Assembly (NCBI GenBank): GCA_958295665.1
Contig: OY282558.1
Location: 67,134,789-67,198,788, forward strand
Direction of reading: 5' to 3'
Source of the DNA: Tipula vernalis
Taxonomy: Eukaryota; Arthropoda; Insecta; Diptera; Tipulidae
DNA length: 64,000 nt
Below are positions 22,801-35,300 of the stretch, one piece after another (within the stretch, counting starts at the first letter, position 1; every line of letters starts with the position of its first letter). Both the position numbers and the translations under genes were made by a program. The notes beneath the pieces were generated by a model, which was given only the letters and a program-made list of their open reading frames with translations, had not been told where the DNA came from and ran no database searches.

Positions 22801-23500
22801 GTTCATGCTCAATGAATGCACATCGTCATCATAAAAAGTTAAATCAGCTGTATCAAGTTTCAACCAAGTTCAAGGTCAATAATCAAGAAATGCAAAACAA
22901 CTATACTTATTGATGTTTATATTTATTAATTGTCTACACTGCACAATAATCCACGGTTAACAACATACATACATTCATGTAGCAATATATCGCTATTATT
23001 CCATTAAAGTTTAATACCGCATCCCATTCTGCGTATTATTGGGGCTACCTAAAATAAACCAAAGAAATTGTCACTCGAATTTCGATCAACATACCAGTTT
23101 AATATAATTATACTTATCTTTATTTGTAATTACAACCATTATGATAACTCATTCACAAATCTGAAATTAAGAAATATTATTGTAATTAAATTAAATTAAG
23201 AATATTTATATTATAAAAATACTTACATAACAAATGTCTACTGACAGCTCAATGTATACTTACGTAAATTTCATATTTTTTAGATTAAGTTCTAGTACAA
23301 ATTGTAATAATGTATTCATATTTTAGATTTATGTATGTGTATCAAAAATAAAACTCGTTCACTTGTTTTCCGACCATCAGCCGTATAAGTTTGTAAAAAT
23401 ATAAATTAAATAACAATTAAGCTACCACAATAATTAAGAAATAAATAATTTTCAATAAGTTTGTACAATTGGGTTTTGGTTTTATTTCACCTGTCGTACA
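22801..23500. other. AT-rich noncoding stretch, no gene seen
   Basis: No feature was recognised between the two parts of the 105-bp repeat family. Confidence 0.45.
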
Positions 23501-23504
23501 TAAA

Positions 23505-23930
23505 GAAACACTTGGCCATATTCCAGAATTTCATCTACAACTCATTTTAGAATCTCATTTCCAAACGGATGTCAAATTTGACTAAAATCACTTAAAAGAT
23601 AAGTTCCATCCTAATTGGCCATTTATTTAATTTGCGATTGCTCAACTGCTCACTAAACACTGGTCCAACACCATCTCAACCCCAATTCAACCTGCAAACG
23701 GCCCCCAACTCAACCCTCAACCCAACCGCAAACTCTCTTTTAACTCAATCCTCAAACCAGCATATACAAAAAATTGATAAACTGCTCACTATATCTTAAC
23801 CCAACCCCAACTCAATCCAAACTCAACTTCAACTCAACCCGCAAATTGACCCCTAACTTAAACTTCAATTCAACCCCAAACTCAATACCCAACTCAATAT
23901 TCAAACCAGCATATATAAAAAATTGGTAAA
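23505..23930 (+). repeat. Stray 105-bp unit followed by a CTCAACCC minisatellite
   Basis: 23508-23620 is one more copy of the 105-bp unit (cttggccatattccagaatt to aagttccatcctaattggcc). It is followed by degenerate CTCAACCCCAACTCAA steps to about 23930. An internal higher-order repeat is visible: an accagcatatacaaaaaattg / accagcatatataaaaaatt sentence recurs at about 23757 and 23914. Confidence 0.7.
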
Positions 23931-24629
23931 TATTTCTATAACCAGGTATTTTGGGTCAATTCGTATGGCAGGTATCTCAATTTTTGATCATTTTTAACAG
24001 GATTTTAATTCTTTGGTCTTTTTAGACCAAAATAATAGTTTGTTAGTAAACATTTAATTATCAATTCTTCAGTTCAAGCGTTTATGCAGTTATCCCAATG
24101 TATTTGATCTACTTCTGCCATTCTCAATATATCATCCCCTTTGCTGTTCTCAAACAGATTGAATTTATTAAAGACCTTCGGAACGTCTCACAAATCTCAT
24201 GGTTCGAATTACATTTTTTCAGATACCTACGGAAGTATTCTTGCATCAGAAATACGTCAGTTTTCGTGTAAACTAAAATTTGTTTATAGGTTAAGAAGAA
24301 ACAAGCGAGGAAAACATCTGATGAACGAATACATGATATTTAGGTCCTCCTCTATAGGCTAAATGTCCTCTCCCAATTTTACGTTTTAGGAAACTGGTTG
24401 GCTTTTTTCAGTCTCGGTATATAAGAACTCAAATAAATTATTATCAGTAGCCACTTGAGCCTAGCTCCAAAACTAACTTCCCTTGGAAGTTAACACAAGT
24501 TTCCGTTCATTGATTGATCACTTGCTCAGTATCAACGCGATATACGGTAATGTGGTTTTTGGTAAGGCCTATAAAAATATGTTGCCTTCAATAAGCCAAC
24601 ACTGATCGCTGAGAGTTTCGTTTCTTCTG
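23931..24629. other. Noncoding, no feature recognised
   Basis: No feature could be supported. It may contain the decayed 3' part of the retroelement remnant that follows, but I see no secure motif. Confidence 0.4.
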
Positions 24630-25960
24630 TAGTCGTGAATGGTCCGCGCTATCTTGATTTTGTTTAATTTATAATTTTCAATTTATTTAAATCTTTACTC
24701 CAAATGTAGTTTTCTCTTACAGCTTATTTCATTAATTCCTTTATTCCTGATTTCCTCAAACGATTAAGTAGGTTCGATGCTTTTGTTTGATAACTTGATT
24801 CACCATTGTGAATATTGGTTGTTTAGCTCATGCCTGATTTTTCTGATTTTTGAAACCATGTTGGTCCGAACGATATGCAGAATCTGCCGTATTTTCTTTT
24901 CGCGAACACATAAAATTCTTAGTTTGTCATCATTCTTTCGATATACTAGTTCATCTTTGAAAGTGAAAAATATCTGGAGTCGTTTCAATTTTAAATTTAT
25001 CGGTCTGCCCTTATATCATCAGATGCTACTTATTAATGAAATAGAAAACCAATTATTATTAATTACAACGTGTCTACATTTTAAAGTCCCCAAAAATTCA
25101 TCTCAAGTTAAGAGCAGAATGTCTATTTTAAATATCAAATGATTTTTTGATTTAGTGAATTTAATTCGCTAGATCGTTACGTTCGTACTTGATACTCTCG
25201 GTGTTACGTATTAATTGTATTTTTGTAGTTTGGTTGTAGCTACCTGATGAGTAGTCCAAACTTTTCAGTACGAAACCAAACTACCAACACAATGAACTCA
25301 AAGAAAGTTCTTATTTTTGTTTAGGGTTGTTACATTTTGTATAATTGTTAGGTATATCGGTGGGTATATGGTTTGAGGGAAAAATGTTGACAGGGGTTCC
25401 AGTATCTAATACAGCTATCAAATTACATTTCGTTGTTACGTAGTTTATCTCGATTTTTGTCATAAATTTGTAAGCTTTTTGTAGAATCAGGATATTGTTG
25501 CTTACTTTTTGCTCATTTCCGTTACAAACCTGAGAACTTTGATTGAACAAATCATTAACATTGCAGCGTTCTTGTCGGATTAAATTGTTGAAGAGCAGTT
25601 TGCCGTTTTGATGATTTATATTTTGGATGATTCATATTTAGAGGCTATTTCGAACAATTATATCAATACTCGTATATCATGATTGTGGTTTCTTATATTA
25701 TATCTTAACCGTTCGTGTACGTTCATTTCACTAATTATTGTTTTAAAAGTGTTCAAAAATAAGGTCGCAAACTCACCTAATGTTTTGACATTCGTCTATG
25801 TTGTTAATATTCTGGAACGATTCAATTTGTTTAGTAAATTGTTCTATGCAGTTGTAGATGTAAGGCTATTTGGACTAAGTGACGGTAAATGCTCGCTAAT
25901 ATCCTCGCTAATTTTGTTGACATATAATACAGCTATTGAACTATTTAAAGAATAAAAGTG
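24630..25960 (-). mobile_element. Faint gypsy-like retroelement remnant (protease, integrase start)
   Basis: On the minus strand, an open frame at 25311-25550 contains AVLDTGTPVNIFPS, resembling a retroviral-type aspartic protease site (D-T-G). Further along, at 24800-24988, is FKDELVYRKNDDKLRILC, resembling the segment just before the HHCC module of Ty3/gypsy integrases. A GPFTTTEE motif near 24650 resembles the C-terminal integrase region. RT and RNase H would have to be deleted between them. The region upstream of the protease (25560-25960) could be gag but is not recognisable. The motifs are short and the call is tentative. Confidence 0.4.
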
Positions 25961-26846
25961 AACAAAAATAATTTGTTGCTCCAGATTACTTATGAATAAT
26001 ACCATTGCCAATCAATCTCCACCGCTGACCTTCTCTTCGACCATGAATACCATTCACATTAAAAAAGGTTACAGATATTAAAATTTCTTTTTTTTTTTTT
26101 GGAAAACTTTATAATTTCGTATAATTTTATTAATAAAACATTAAAAGACAAAAGTACCTTTTCTCTCTCCTTGAATCGTCTACATACATATTTAAATAAG
26201 ATCTTTTTGTTAAATCCCTAAAGAGGAAAAAAAAAAAGAAAAAAACTTTATCTCTCACACCCATACGCTAATCAAATTAAAAAATTAAATCCAAATATGC
26301 TCTCTTAATTATTATAAAATTTCAATTTTCCATTTACAAAATTAATTTTTTGTAATTTTCGAAAATTTATTATTTAAAAGGCGAGATTAACTTAAGTTAA
26401 GACAATAAAATATATTTGTGTATATAAACACACCAAGCCAACAAACATTACATACTTGAATTAAGTTCACTTAAGACAATAATGAAAAAATAAACATTCT
26501 TAAGACATAAATTTTGTTGTTTGTTCGTCTTAAGAAGTCTTATTATATATGGGGGCTCTACATCTCTTTGTATGTACAATGTGTACATACAATATACATA
26601 CTCGTGCGCACATAAAGTGAGAAATTTATTTCCTATAATATTTTTAAGAAATTTATTTAAAATATTAGCGTATTTAGAAAATTATTTATTTATTATTTTT
26701 TAGGGATTTTTTTTTTTTTTTTGAAAATTTGGGTGCTTGATGAGAACTTAAGTGTTTTTCATGTTTTTTTATAATTTTGGTTGTATTTCGAAGGGATTAA
26801 CAACTTTATGCGTCTACTTATGTTTTTTAATTTTATTTATTTTCAG
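25961..26846 (+). other. Probable intron upstream of the signal-peptide exon
   Basis: AT-rich, with poly-A/T runs (26225-26250, 26706-26722). It ends in a good polypyrimidine-AG acceptor (tttatttattttcag, AG at 26845-26846). The upstream exon was not found. Confidence 0.4.
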
Positions 26847-26913
26847 GATACTAATATTCGTTTTATGGATGGGATGTTGTGCATCTGATGTGACGACAAA
26901 ACAAAAAATTGAG
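26847..26913 (+). CDS. Signal-peptide exon of a secreted protein gene (partial)
   Basis: The exon is bounded by an acceptor (ttattttcag, AG at 26845-26846) and a strong donor (gaggtaagcc, GT at 26914-26915). In the frame kept open through both sites it reads ILIFVLWMGCCASDVTTK and ends KIE. This is a hydrophobic core followed by small residues, as at a signal-peptidase site (after CCAS). The exon starts with the last nucleotide of a codon, so the initiator is probably in an upstream exon; an internal ATG (MGCC) seems too late for a full signal peptide. It ends in phase 0, which matches the phase-0 start of the exon at 55861. I infer both belong to one ADAMTS-like gene with a 29-kb intron. The link is inferred, not shown. 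Confidence 0.6.
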
Positions 26914-27789
26914 GTAAGCCTATTTGTGAGCGCTAAGTTTATGAAACAAAAAAACAAATGTAAAGATCAAAGTGGAACACAATTTCTCTGTACTTCAATA
27001 GAATTTTTAATTCAAGGTGCGTGTGTGTGTTTTATCACCCGACAAACGCAACAACGTACATAATATACACGAGTATGATGATTATTTACATTACAATTTT
27101 TTGTTGCTTGTACACATGTATGGTTTGTAACATAGAAAAAAAAAAAAAAAAATGAACATATGAAGATAAATTAGCATAACAATCGATTGATTTTTAATTT
27201 TTTATTTATTTTTTGGGTATTACTACATGCAGTCAATTAAATTTTAGTTAAATCAAAAACATAAAAATTTGATTTGAATTTGTTTACTTTTCGTTTTTGT
27301 TTAATATACTACTAAACAAATACTCGTATTTTAAGATCGATGTAATTTAATTGATAAATATATGAATTAAAACCAGTGCCAGCCCATGATAAAATATATG
27401 TAATTTTGGTGAATTATTTATAAAACTGGTTAAATAAAGCAATCAACTTTGTATTGAAGATTGGAAAGTCGTAATTTTTGTTTAACTTGCCCAAATTTTT
27501 CTATCTTCCATTAAAGACATTGATTACATAGTTATTGTTAGGTTTTTGCCTTGTTAATCAAGCCTATGTCAATCAACCACTTCAAATTATAATACAAACT
27601 AGTTCATTTACACAATACAAAAAATTAACAAAACAAAATTCAAACACAATTTTTTTCAAAATAATTATAATACATTTAAATCGCACTAGGGCTTCTTATA
27701 TTCCCAGATCTCAATTATAGAATAATATCGATTTTTCTAATTAGAATCGTACATGTTTTTAAAACATATTATCATTATTCTGTTTGCAG

Positions 27790-27839
27790 AATCGTCAGTT
27801 TCATTCGTTAAGCCATGGCCGGCAGATAAAAAACGCTAG
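27790..27839 (+). CDS. Candidate 50-nt exon in the same gene
   Basis: A GC-richer island in AT-rich DNA is flanked by an acceptor (ctgtttgcag, AG at 27788-27789) and a donor (gctaggtaat, GT at 27840-27841). If entered in phase 0 from the 26847-26913 exon it is open and reads NRQFHSLSHGRQIKNA, then two more bases. Its phase-2 end does not fit the exon at 55861 directly, so a further exon would be needed, or this is an alternative cassette, or a chance pair of sites. No domain is recognisable in 16 residues. Confidence 0.35.
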
Positions 27840-28719
27840 GTAATTAAAATTTGGCAATTTATGCCCAATAGATGACAGCGTTCTTCATTCAGACAATTTG
27901 TTTTAACCCCTTTGCTTCAACTTTTTTTTTTGCAATAATTATACGTTTTAATGGTTGAAAAACAAATCTGCACCAAGAATAGGTTTTACAGATTATTACT
28001 ATTTCGATGAACAACCAACAAACTAAAAATGAAGGGAAGATCGAACTCATTCAGTCTTGTGAATATTTGTGAATTCAACTGTGAAGATAATTCTCTGCGA
28101 TGCTGAATCTAAAATCGCCTTATACAAGTATGATAGAGTCTGCCTTTCTGTCTCTTGATTATTTTTGTTCCGTCTGGTCTATATTTTGTTGAGTTCCACG
28201 GCTTACATTTGGTTTTTATTCCAGCCTAGCTCGATTTTTGATGAATATCTAGACGATGTTTTTAGTGGTGAGACATTATGGCTGTCATGACAGTTATTGT
28301 CCTGCAAAATTGGCTAGACGCAACAAATACGGAATAACTAATGCCATTTGTCATAGAAATTCAATGTTAACGCTGCTCAATGCTGTTCCGCTTCGAAACT
28401 GAAATAACCTCGAGTTAATAAATTCGTTTTACTTCTTTGAGAATGGGGTTGATGGTCCTTTAGGCATGTCCAGAAATAAATGAAGGTTGTGAACATTTGA
28501 CAACCTGTGGAAACATTAGACCAATCCAGAACATTTTTTCCATTCAATTTTCCAAACAGTTTTAACGGTTCATCGATTATCTGTTGCTTTAGAACAGAGG
28601 GTGGAAAAAACAGAATGAAGCCTTACAGCGAGGTATTATAGAGAACCGCGTTTGAACAGAAAATGAAATGATGTTGCTTGTTTTTTGGTCATTTATGACG
28701 CAGTATGTTTCATCATCTT
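27840..28719 (+). other. Intronic/noncoding, no feature recognised
   Basis: No gene, RNA gene or transposon was recognised before the heptamer satellite begins. Confidence 0.45.
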
Positions 28720-31700
28720 TTTAAATTTTTAATTTATAATTTTTAATTTTTAATTTGTAATTTGCAATTTAAAATTTTTAGTTTTTAATATTTAATTTTT
28801 AGTTTTTAAATTTTAATTTGTAATTTAAATTTTTAATTTATATGTAATTTGTAAATTTTAATTATTAGTTTTCAATTTTTAACTTTAAATTTTTGATTTT
28901 TAGCTTTTAATTTTAAATTTTTTAATTTGTAATTGGTGATTTTTAATGTTAATTTGTAATTTGTAATTTATATTTATTAATTTTTAATTTGTAATTTGTA
29001 CTTTGTAATTTGTAATTTGTAATTTGTAATTTATAATTTGTAATTTGTAATTTGTAATTTGTAATTTGTAATTTGTAATTTGTAATTTGTAATTTGTAAT
29101 TTGTAATTTGTAATTTGTAATTTGTAATTTGTAATTTGTAATTTGTAATTTGTAATTTGTAATTTGTAATTTGTAATTTGTAATTTGTAATTTGTAATTT
29201 GTAATTTGTAATTTGTAATTTGTAATTTGTAATTTATAATTTGTAATTTGTAATTTATAATTTGTAATTTGTAATTTGTAATTTGTAATTTGTAATTTGT
29301 AATTTTTAATTTGTAATTTGTAATTTGTAATTTGTAATTTGTAATTTGTAATTTGTAATTTGTAATTTGTAATTTGTAATTTGTAATTTGTAATTTTTAA
29401 TTTGTAATTTGTAATTTGCATTTTGTAATTTGTAATTTGTAATTTGTAATTTGTAATTTGTAATTTGTAATTTGTAATTTGTAATTTGTAATTTGTACTT
29501 TGTAATTTGTAATTTGTAATTTGTAAATTGTAAATTGTAATTTGTAATTTGTAATTTTTAATTTGCAATTAGTAATTAGTAATTAGTAATTTTTAATTTT
29601 TAATTTTTAATTTTAAATTTTAAACTTTAAACTTTAAACTTTAAACTTTAAACTTTAAACTTTAAACTTTAAACTTTAAACTTTAAACTTTAAACTTTAA
29701 ACTTTAAACTTTAAACTTTAAACTTTAAACTTTAAACTTTAAACTTTAAACTTTAAACTTTTAATATTTAATTTTTAAATTTTAATTTGTAATTTAATGT
29801 TATCTTTAATATGTAATTTGTAATTTGTTTGTAATTTTTAATTTTTTATATTTAATTTTTAATTTTAAATTTTAAACTTTAAACTTTTAATATTTAATTT
29901 TTAAATTTTGATTTGTAATTTAAATTTTTAATTAATAATTTTTAATTTGTTATTTGTAATTTGTAATTTGTAATTTTTAATTTTAATTTGTAATTTGTAA
30001 TTTGTAATTTTAAATTTATAATTTTTTGGTTTTATTTTACAATATAATTTTTAATTTTTAATGTTTACTTTTTAATTTGTAATTTGTAATTTGTCAGTTT
30101 TAATTTTGATTTTTTATTTAATTTTTTAATTTTTAAATTTCAATTTGTAATTTTTAATTATTAGTTTGTAATTTATCATTAATTATTTGTTATTTATCAT
30201 TTGTAATTTGTAATTTGTAAATTTAAATGTTTTGTTTTTAAATTTAAATTTATAATTTTTAATTTTTAATGTTAAATTTTCACTTTGTAATTTTTATTTT
30301 GTTTTTAATTTTTCATTTAAAATTTTTAATATTTAATTCTTAATTTTTAAATTTCAATTTGTAGTTTTTAATTATTAATTTTGTATTTGTAATTTGTCAT
30401 TTTTAATTTGTAATTTCTAATTTGCAATTTTTAACTTTTAATTTTTTGTTTTTAATTTTTGACTTTAATTTTTAATTTTGCAAATTTTTGATTTTGCAAT
30501 TTGTAATTTGTATTTTTTAATTTTTAATTTTTTATATTTCTTTTTTAATTTGTCAATCGTAATTTATACTTTGTAATTTTTAATTTTTAGTGTTTTGTTA
30601 TTAATTTGTAATTTTTAATTTGTAATTTATTATTCAAATTACAAATTAAAAAATTAAAAATTAAAAGCTAAAAATCAAAAATTAAAAATTAAAAATGAAA
30701 ATTAAAAATTAAAATTCACAAATTACATACAAATTAAAAATTAATATTTAAAAATTTAAATTACAAATTAAAATTTAAAAACTAAAAATTAAATATTAAA
30801 AATTAAAAATTAAAAATTAAAAATTACAATTTTAATTTTTAATATTTAATTTTTAGTTTTTAAATTTTAATTTGTAATTTAAATTTTTAATTTGTATGTA
30901 ATTTGTGAATTTTAGTTTTTAATTTTCAATTGTTAATTTTTAATTTTTGATTTTTGGCTTTTAATTTTACATTTTTTAATTTGTAATTTTTAATGTTTAA
31001 TTGGTTAATTTGTAATTTCCCATTTAAAATTAATAATTTTCAATTTGTAATTTGCAATTTGTAATTTGTAATATTTTGAATTTTTGATTTTTAATGTTTA
31101 ATCATTAATTTGTAATTTGTCATTTTTAATTTGTAATTTCTAATTTTCAATTTTAAATTTTAAATTTTAAACTTTTAATATTTAATTTTTAATTTTTAAA
31201 TTTTAATTAGTAGTTTAAATTTTTAATTTTTAATTTTTAATTTTTAATTTTTAATTTGTAATTTGTAGTTTGTAGTTTGTAATTTTTAATTTGTAATTTG
31301 TTATTTTTAATTTTTTGTTTTTAATTTATAATTTATTATTTTAAATTTGTAATTGTGACTTGTAAATTGGAATTTGTAATTTGTAATTTTAAATTTATAA
31401 TTTTTTGTTTTTAATTTATAATTTTAATTTTTAATTTGAAATTAGTAATTTGTAACTTGTAATTTGTAATTTGTTATTTGTTATTTGTAATTTGTAATTT
31501 GTAATTTGTAATTTGTAATTTGTAATTTGTAATTTGTAATTTGTAATTTGTAATTTGTAATTTGTAATTTGTAATTTGTAATTTCTAATTTGTTATTTGT
31601 AATTTGTAATTTTTAATTTTTCATTTATAATTTTTAGTTTTTAATTTTAGTTTTTAGTTTTTAAATTTCAATTTGTAATTTTTAAATATTAATTTGTATT

Positions 31701-32415
31701 TTATCATTTATCATTTGTCATTTGTTATTTATCATTTGTAATTTCTAATTTTTAATTTTAAATGTTTTGTTTTTAAATTTTAATTTATGATTTTTAATTT
31801 TTAACGTTAAATTCTTACTTTGTAATTTGTAATTTTTAATTTTATTTATAATTTTTCATTTAATTTTTTGATATTTAAATTTTAATTTGTAATTTGTATT
31901 TTGTAATTTATATTTTGTAATTTGTAATTTGTAGTTTTTAATTTTAATTTTTAATATTTAATTCTTAATTTTTAAATTTTTATTTGTAGTTAATGTTTAA
32001 TTATTTATGTTTAATTTTTAATTTGTTATTTTTAATTTTTAATTTGCAATTTGTCATTTGTAATTGGTAATTGGTAATTTGTATTTTTTAATTTTTTGTT
32101 TTTAATTTTAAATTTATAATTTTTATTTTTTAATTTGTAATTTGTATTTTTTAATTTGTAATTTTTAATTTTTAATTTTTAATTTTTAATTTGTAATTTG
32201 CCATTTGTCATTCGTAATTTTTAATTTTTAGTATTTTGTTATTAATTTTTAAGTTGTAATTTGTCATTCGTTATTTGTTTTTTGTCATTTTTAATTTTTT
32301 GTTTTTAATTTGTAATTTGTAATTTATAATTTTTAATTTGTACTTCGTAATTTATAATTTGTAATTTTTAATTTTTATTTTTAGGTTTTAATTTTTAATT
32401 TTATAGTTTTTATTT
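28720..32415. repeat. Large heptanucleotide satellite (TTTGTAA / TTTTTAA / TTTAAAC)
   Basis: About 3.7 kb consists almost entirely of 7-bp units. Near-perfect AATTTGT runs occupy about 28985-29560 (roughly 80 units) and 31440-31610 (roughly 24 units). A clean AAACTTT run of about 20 units lies at 29625-29760. The rest is a mixture of TTTTTAA, TTTGTAA and related heptamers. The minus strand of the first block is open for 194 codons with a repeating ITNYKLQ peptide, because three heptamers equal seven codons; this is a repeat artefact and not a gene. It lies inside the presumed large intron. Confidence 0.95.
30635..31005. repeat. Inverted duplication inside the heptamer satellite
   Basis: Here the A-rich strand appears on the + strand (30635-30809) and then its near reverse complement follows (30830-31005), around a loop of about 20 nt. 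Irregular landmarks match across the arms: ttcacaaattacatacaaat on the left pairs with atttgtatgtaatttgtgaa on the right, and aaagctaaaaatc pairs with gatttttggcttt. The same landmarks also occur as a direct copy at about 28750-28970. This shows segmental copying, not just slippage. Confidence 0.85.
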
Positions 32416-35300
32416 GTACTTTGGTACTTTAAAATTTTTATTGAAGAAATTTCGCCTGCGGAGCCATGAACAACAATTTATTCACAAAGTGCCTTTTATT
32501 TATATGACCGACCACCGCTACGACCACCCATAAGACCGTTTACTATCAACATTTGAGAAAAATCATTTCACTGTAGTACTTTTGATTTTTGTTAAAAACA
32601 TTTTGTCAATCCCAATGTTCTGTTAGATAAAACTCGCCTAAATGTATGCTATTAACTACATCTATGACAAACATTTCATTACGGTTTTTAAAATGATTAG
32701 ACCAGTTAATTTGAACATAATATAATTGCGCAAAATTCAATATTTTGATACATTTTATCAAGTAGTGAGCCTCAGTTTTATTGATCTATAAATTGATGAA
32801 GCCTTCAAACTTTCTTGGAAATTCCTGCAATCTATTTTCCAAAAAGAGAACGGTTATGTGTAATTTTCGACGACATAGTGGTCTTTACCGAGCAAATTAA
32901 AAGCAAGACTGCCAATAATTCAAACTGCTCAAATTTAAACGTTACAAAAACCGTTAAAACCGTGAGGTAAAATTACCCAAGTGAAAAACTTTTATAATCC
33001 ACCATTTGTAAGCAAACTAAAGTAACTGAATTATTAAATTTTGTTTGCGCTTAACGAATATGTATGTAGCGAAGTTCTCTTTTTAAACTACCTGCCATAT
33101 TCTTTCCGTTGGCGCTAAATTCTCTTGAGATTTGGCCGCTTTTTCAAACTGCAGCATAAAGTATACTCAATCAAAATAAGAATGTTGGAAAAAGTTTAGG
33201 TCTTATCGAATAATTATAAGCTATAAACGCTAGTGCCATTTCTGGACTGTAAATGATTCATACCGCGTATCGGTGGTAAGCAGCACACTTGAATTTGGAT
33301 TTGAACCGTACCATTCTTAAAAGTTAAAAATATGTAATTACTAAATATTTGTAAATGCATTACTCAGTATAATGTATGTACATACAAATTTCTCTAAGGC
33401 GGCCACTCAAGGGATGCAAAAATGTTTGTCACTTTGAGGTGGTCAGTTTAAGGAACAAAAATGTCCCATAATTTGAAACTTCAAAGTCAGGCGAAAAAGA
33501 AAAATATTCTGCAATTTTAAAAAATTATTTTGATTTTTTTTTTTCAAGGAACTGAGAAAAAGTGGTTAATTTAGGGCGATTGTCAAGATAGATAGGAGGT
33601 GGATAATTGCGATGGACAATTTACCTATATTCCGCCTGAATTTAATATCATATTCATTTTATAAGACGGAAGCTGATTTCGTCGGGTTATTATCAAATAA
33701 TTATTGATATGATAATTTTGTCTCCAGTTGTATTTCTTAGTAGCCTTCAAAATTCGGAGAGTACAATTTGTTCTACCAATTTGATCAGCTTTTTATCTTT
33801 CAATATATTACCTAAATGTCTAAGGATCGTTCAGCGATATTTCTCTGGTTCTGGAATCCATATGTATTAGATTTGTTCGCTGACAAAGATCTTAAATTTG
33901 TAGGAAATTTCGGGCACCAGCGACACACTCACTAGTACTAACTGCTAGTGACAAATTCATTGCTTGCCTTTACCGTTTTGTACCTTCATTTAAAATCGTT
34001 ACGACGGCAAAAAAAAAAAAAATGCAATTTACAATTTACTAAAATGTCACAATCAAATATTTTATTTATAAAGGAAAAAATTGGTTTCACAGAATTTATT
34101 CAGACTATTGAAATATTAAAATTTGCACGGTACTTTGTACTATGACATTTTAATATCCGATGTTTAAAAATTAACAAACAAACGAGTATACGATAACAGC
34201 AAACTGCGCATGCAATAATCAAGCCAAATGATTTTTGTGGTCTTGACAGCTCCCCACAGTGTGTATAATTAAAATATGATTCATATTTTATATGCTCAAT
34301 CAACTGTGCTTATGTGCGCGCAACCTAATGAAACGGTAACGTACAAGTATGTATTTATGCTTTTACCCATAAATTGTTAAGTAAAATAAAATTTTCCCAA
34401 CCAAAAAAAAATAAAAAAAAAATCCAACATACTCGTACTAATAATTATGTATGTACGTGCATGCATAATGTATGTCTGGTTTTTATCGAACAACCGAAAA
34501 ATTATTTTCCAAAATATAAATAATTAAAAATTGGAAATAGATTTGGTTGTTGCTGTTGATGTGAAAATTATTTTCCATTTTCGTTGTGCGATACAAACAC
34601 ACGCACACGGTCATATACCTGATGCATTTTAATGATTTTGTATAGAATGTACACGTATGTATGTAATATGTAATCGAATAAGGGCACTCACTGTTCGCGT
34701 ATAAATATTGTATATAAAATAATTTTTTATGCTTTCTCGTTTATGTATATGTATGAATTGGTGCATAAGTGCATGGCTGCGTTAAATAAATTTCTAAATT
34801 AGCTAATTATATTCTGTGGCTGTTGTTTCATTATCTAAATAAATTTTATTTTTGGAAATTAGACAAATTTACATATTATGGTTTATAGTGCAGGTATGCC
34901 TTCCAGGTTTTAATGATTAATACAAAATTGTTGATGATGGATAATTTTATATTATGGTTCTATTCTGGCTTTTTATATATATATATATATAGGATACGTG
35001 GGAACAGTGCAATCAACTATTAATCACCCTTAAATACTAAGTGCTTAAATTAATCAAATTTATTAGAAATGTTGAAATTTTTGTTTTCTGTTTGAAGAGA
35101 AGAGGGCATGTAGTGTTAAGTGGGTACTTAAGTATTGAAAACATTTTGGTTGGTAGACGTTTTTTTTTTAGTTTTGATTTGAATTACTACACACCAAATT
35201 GATATATGCACCATCAATCAAGTTCAATTTGAAAAATTTGCTGGCTAATAAATTTCACCTAGTGTATACCTAGCGTTATGCCAATGCGTTTATTCGTCCG
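32416..35300. other. Intronic/noncoding, no gene seen
   Basis: Contains a TA microsatellite (about 34974-34991) and several tgtatgtacatac-type steps. No gene, RNA or transposon was recognised. Confidence 0.5.

Noticed and set aside
24777..25142. 121-codon + strand open frame with hydrophobic and Cys residues
   Set aside because: No domain is recognised. It runs antisense to the probable retroelement remnant (FKDELVYRKNDDKL) and is best read as its shadow.
28984..29568. 194-codon minus-strand open frame with a repeating ITNYKLQ peptide
   Set aside because: It is the translation of a 7-bp repeat: three units give seven codons without a stop. There is no start context or other gene feature.
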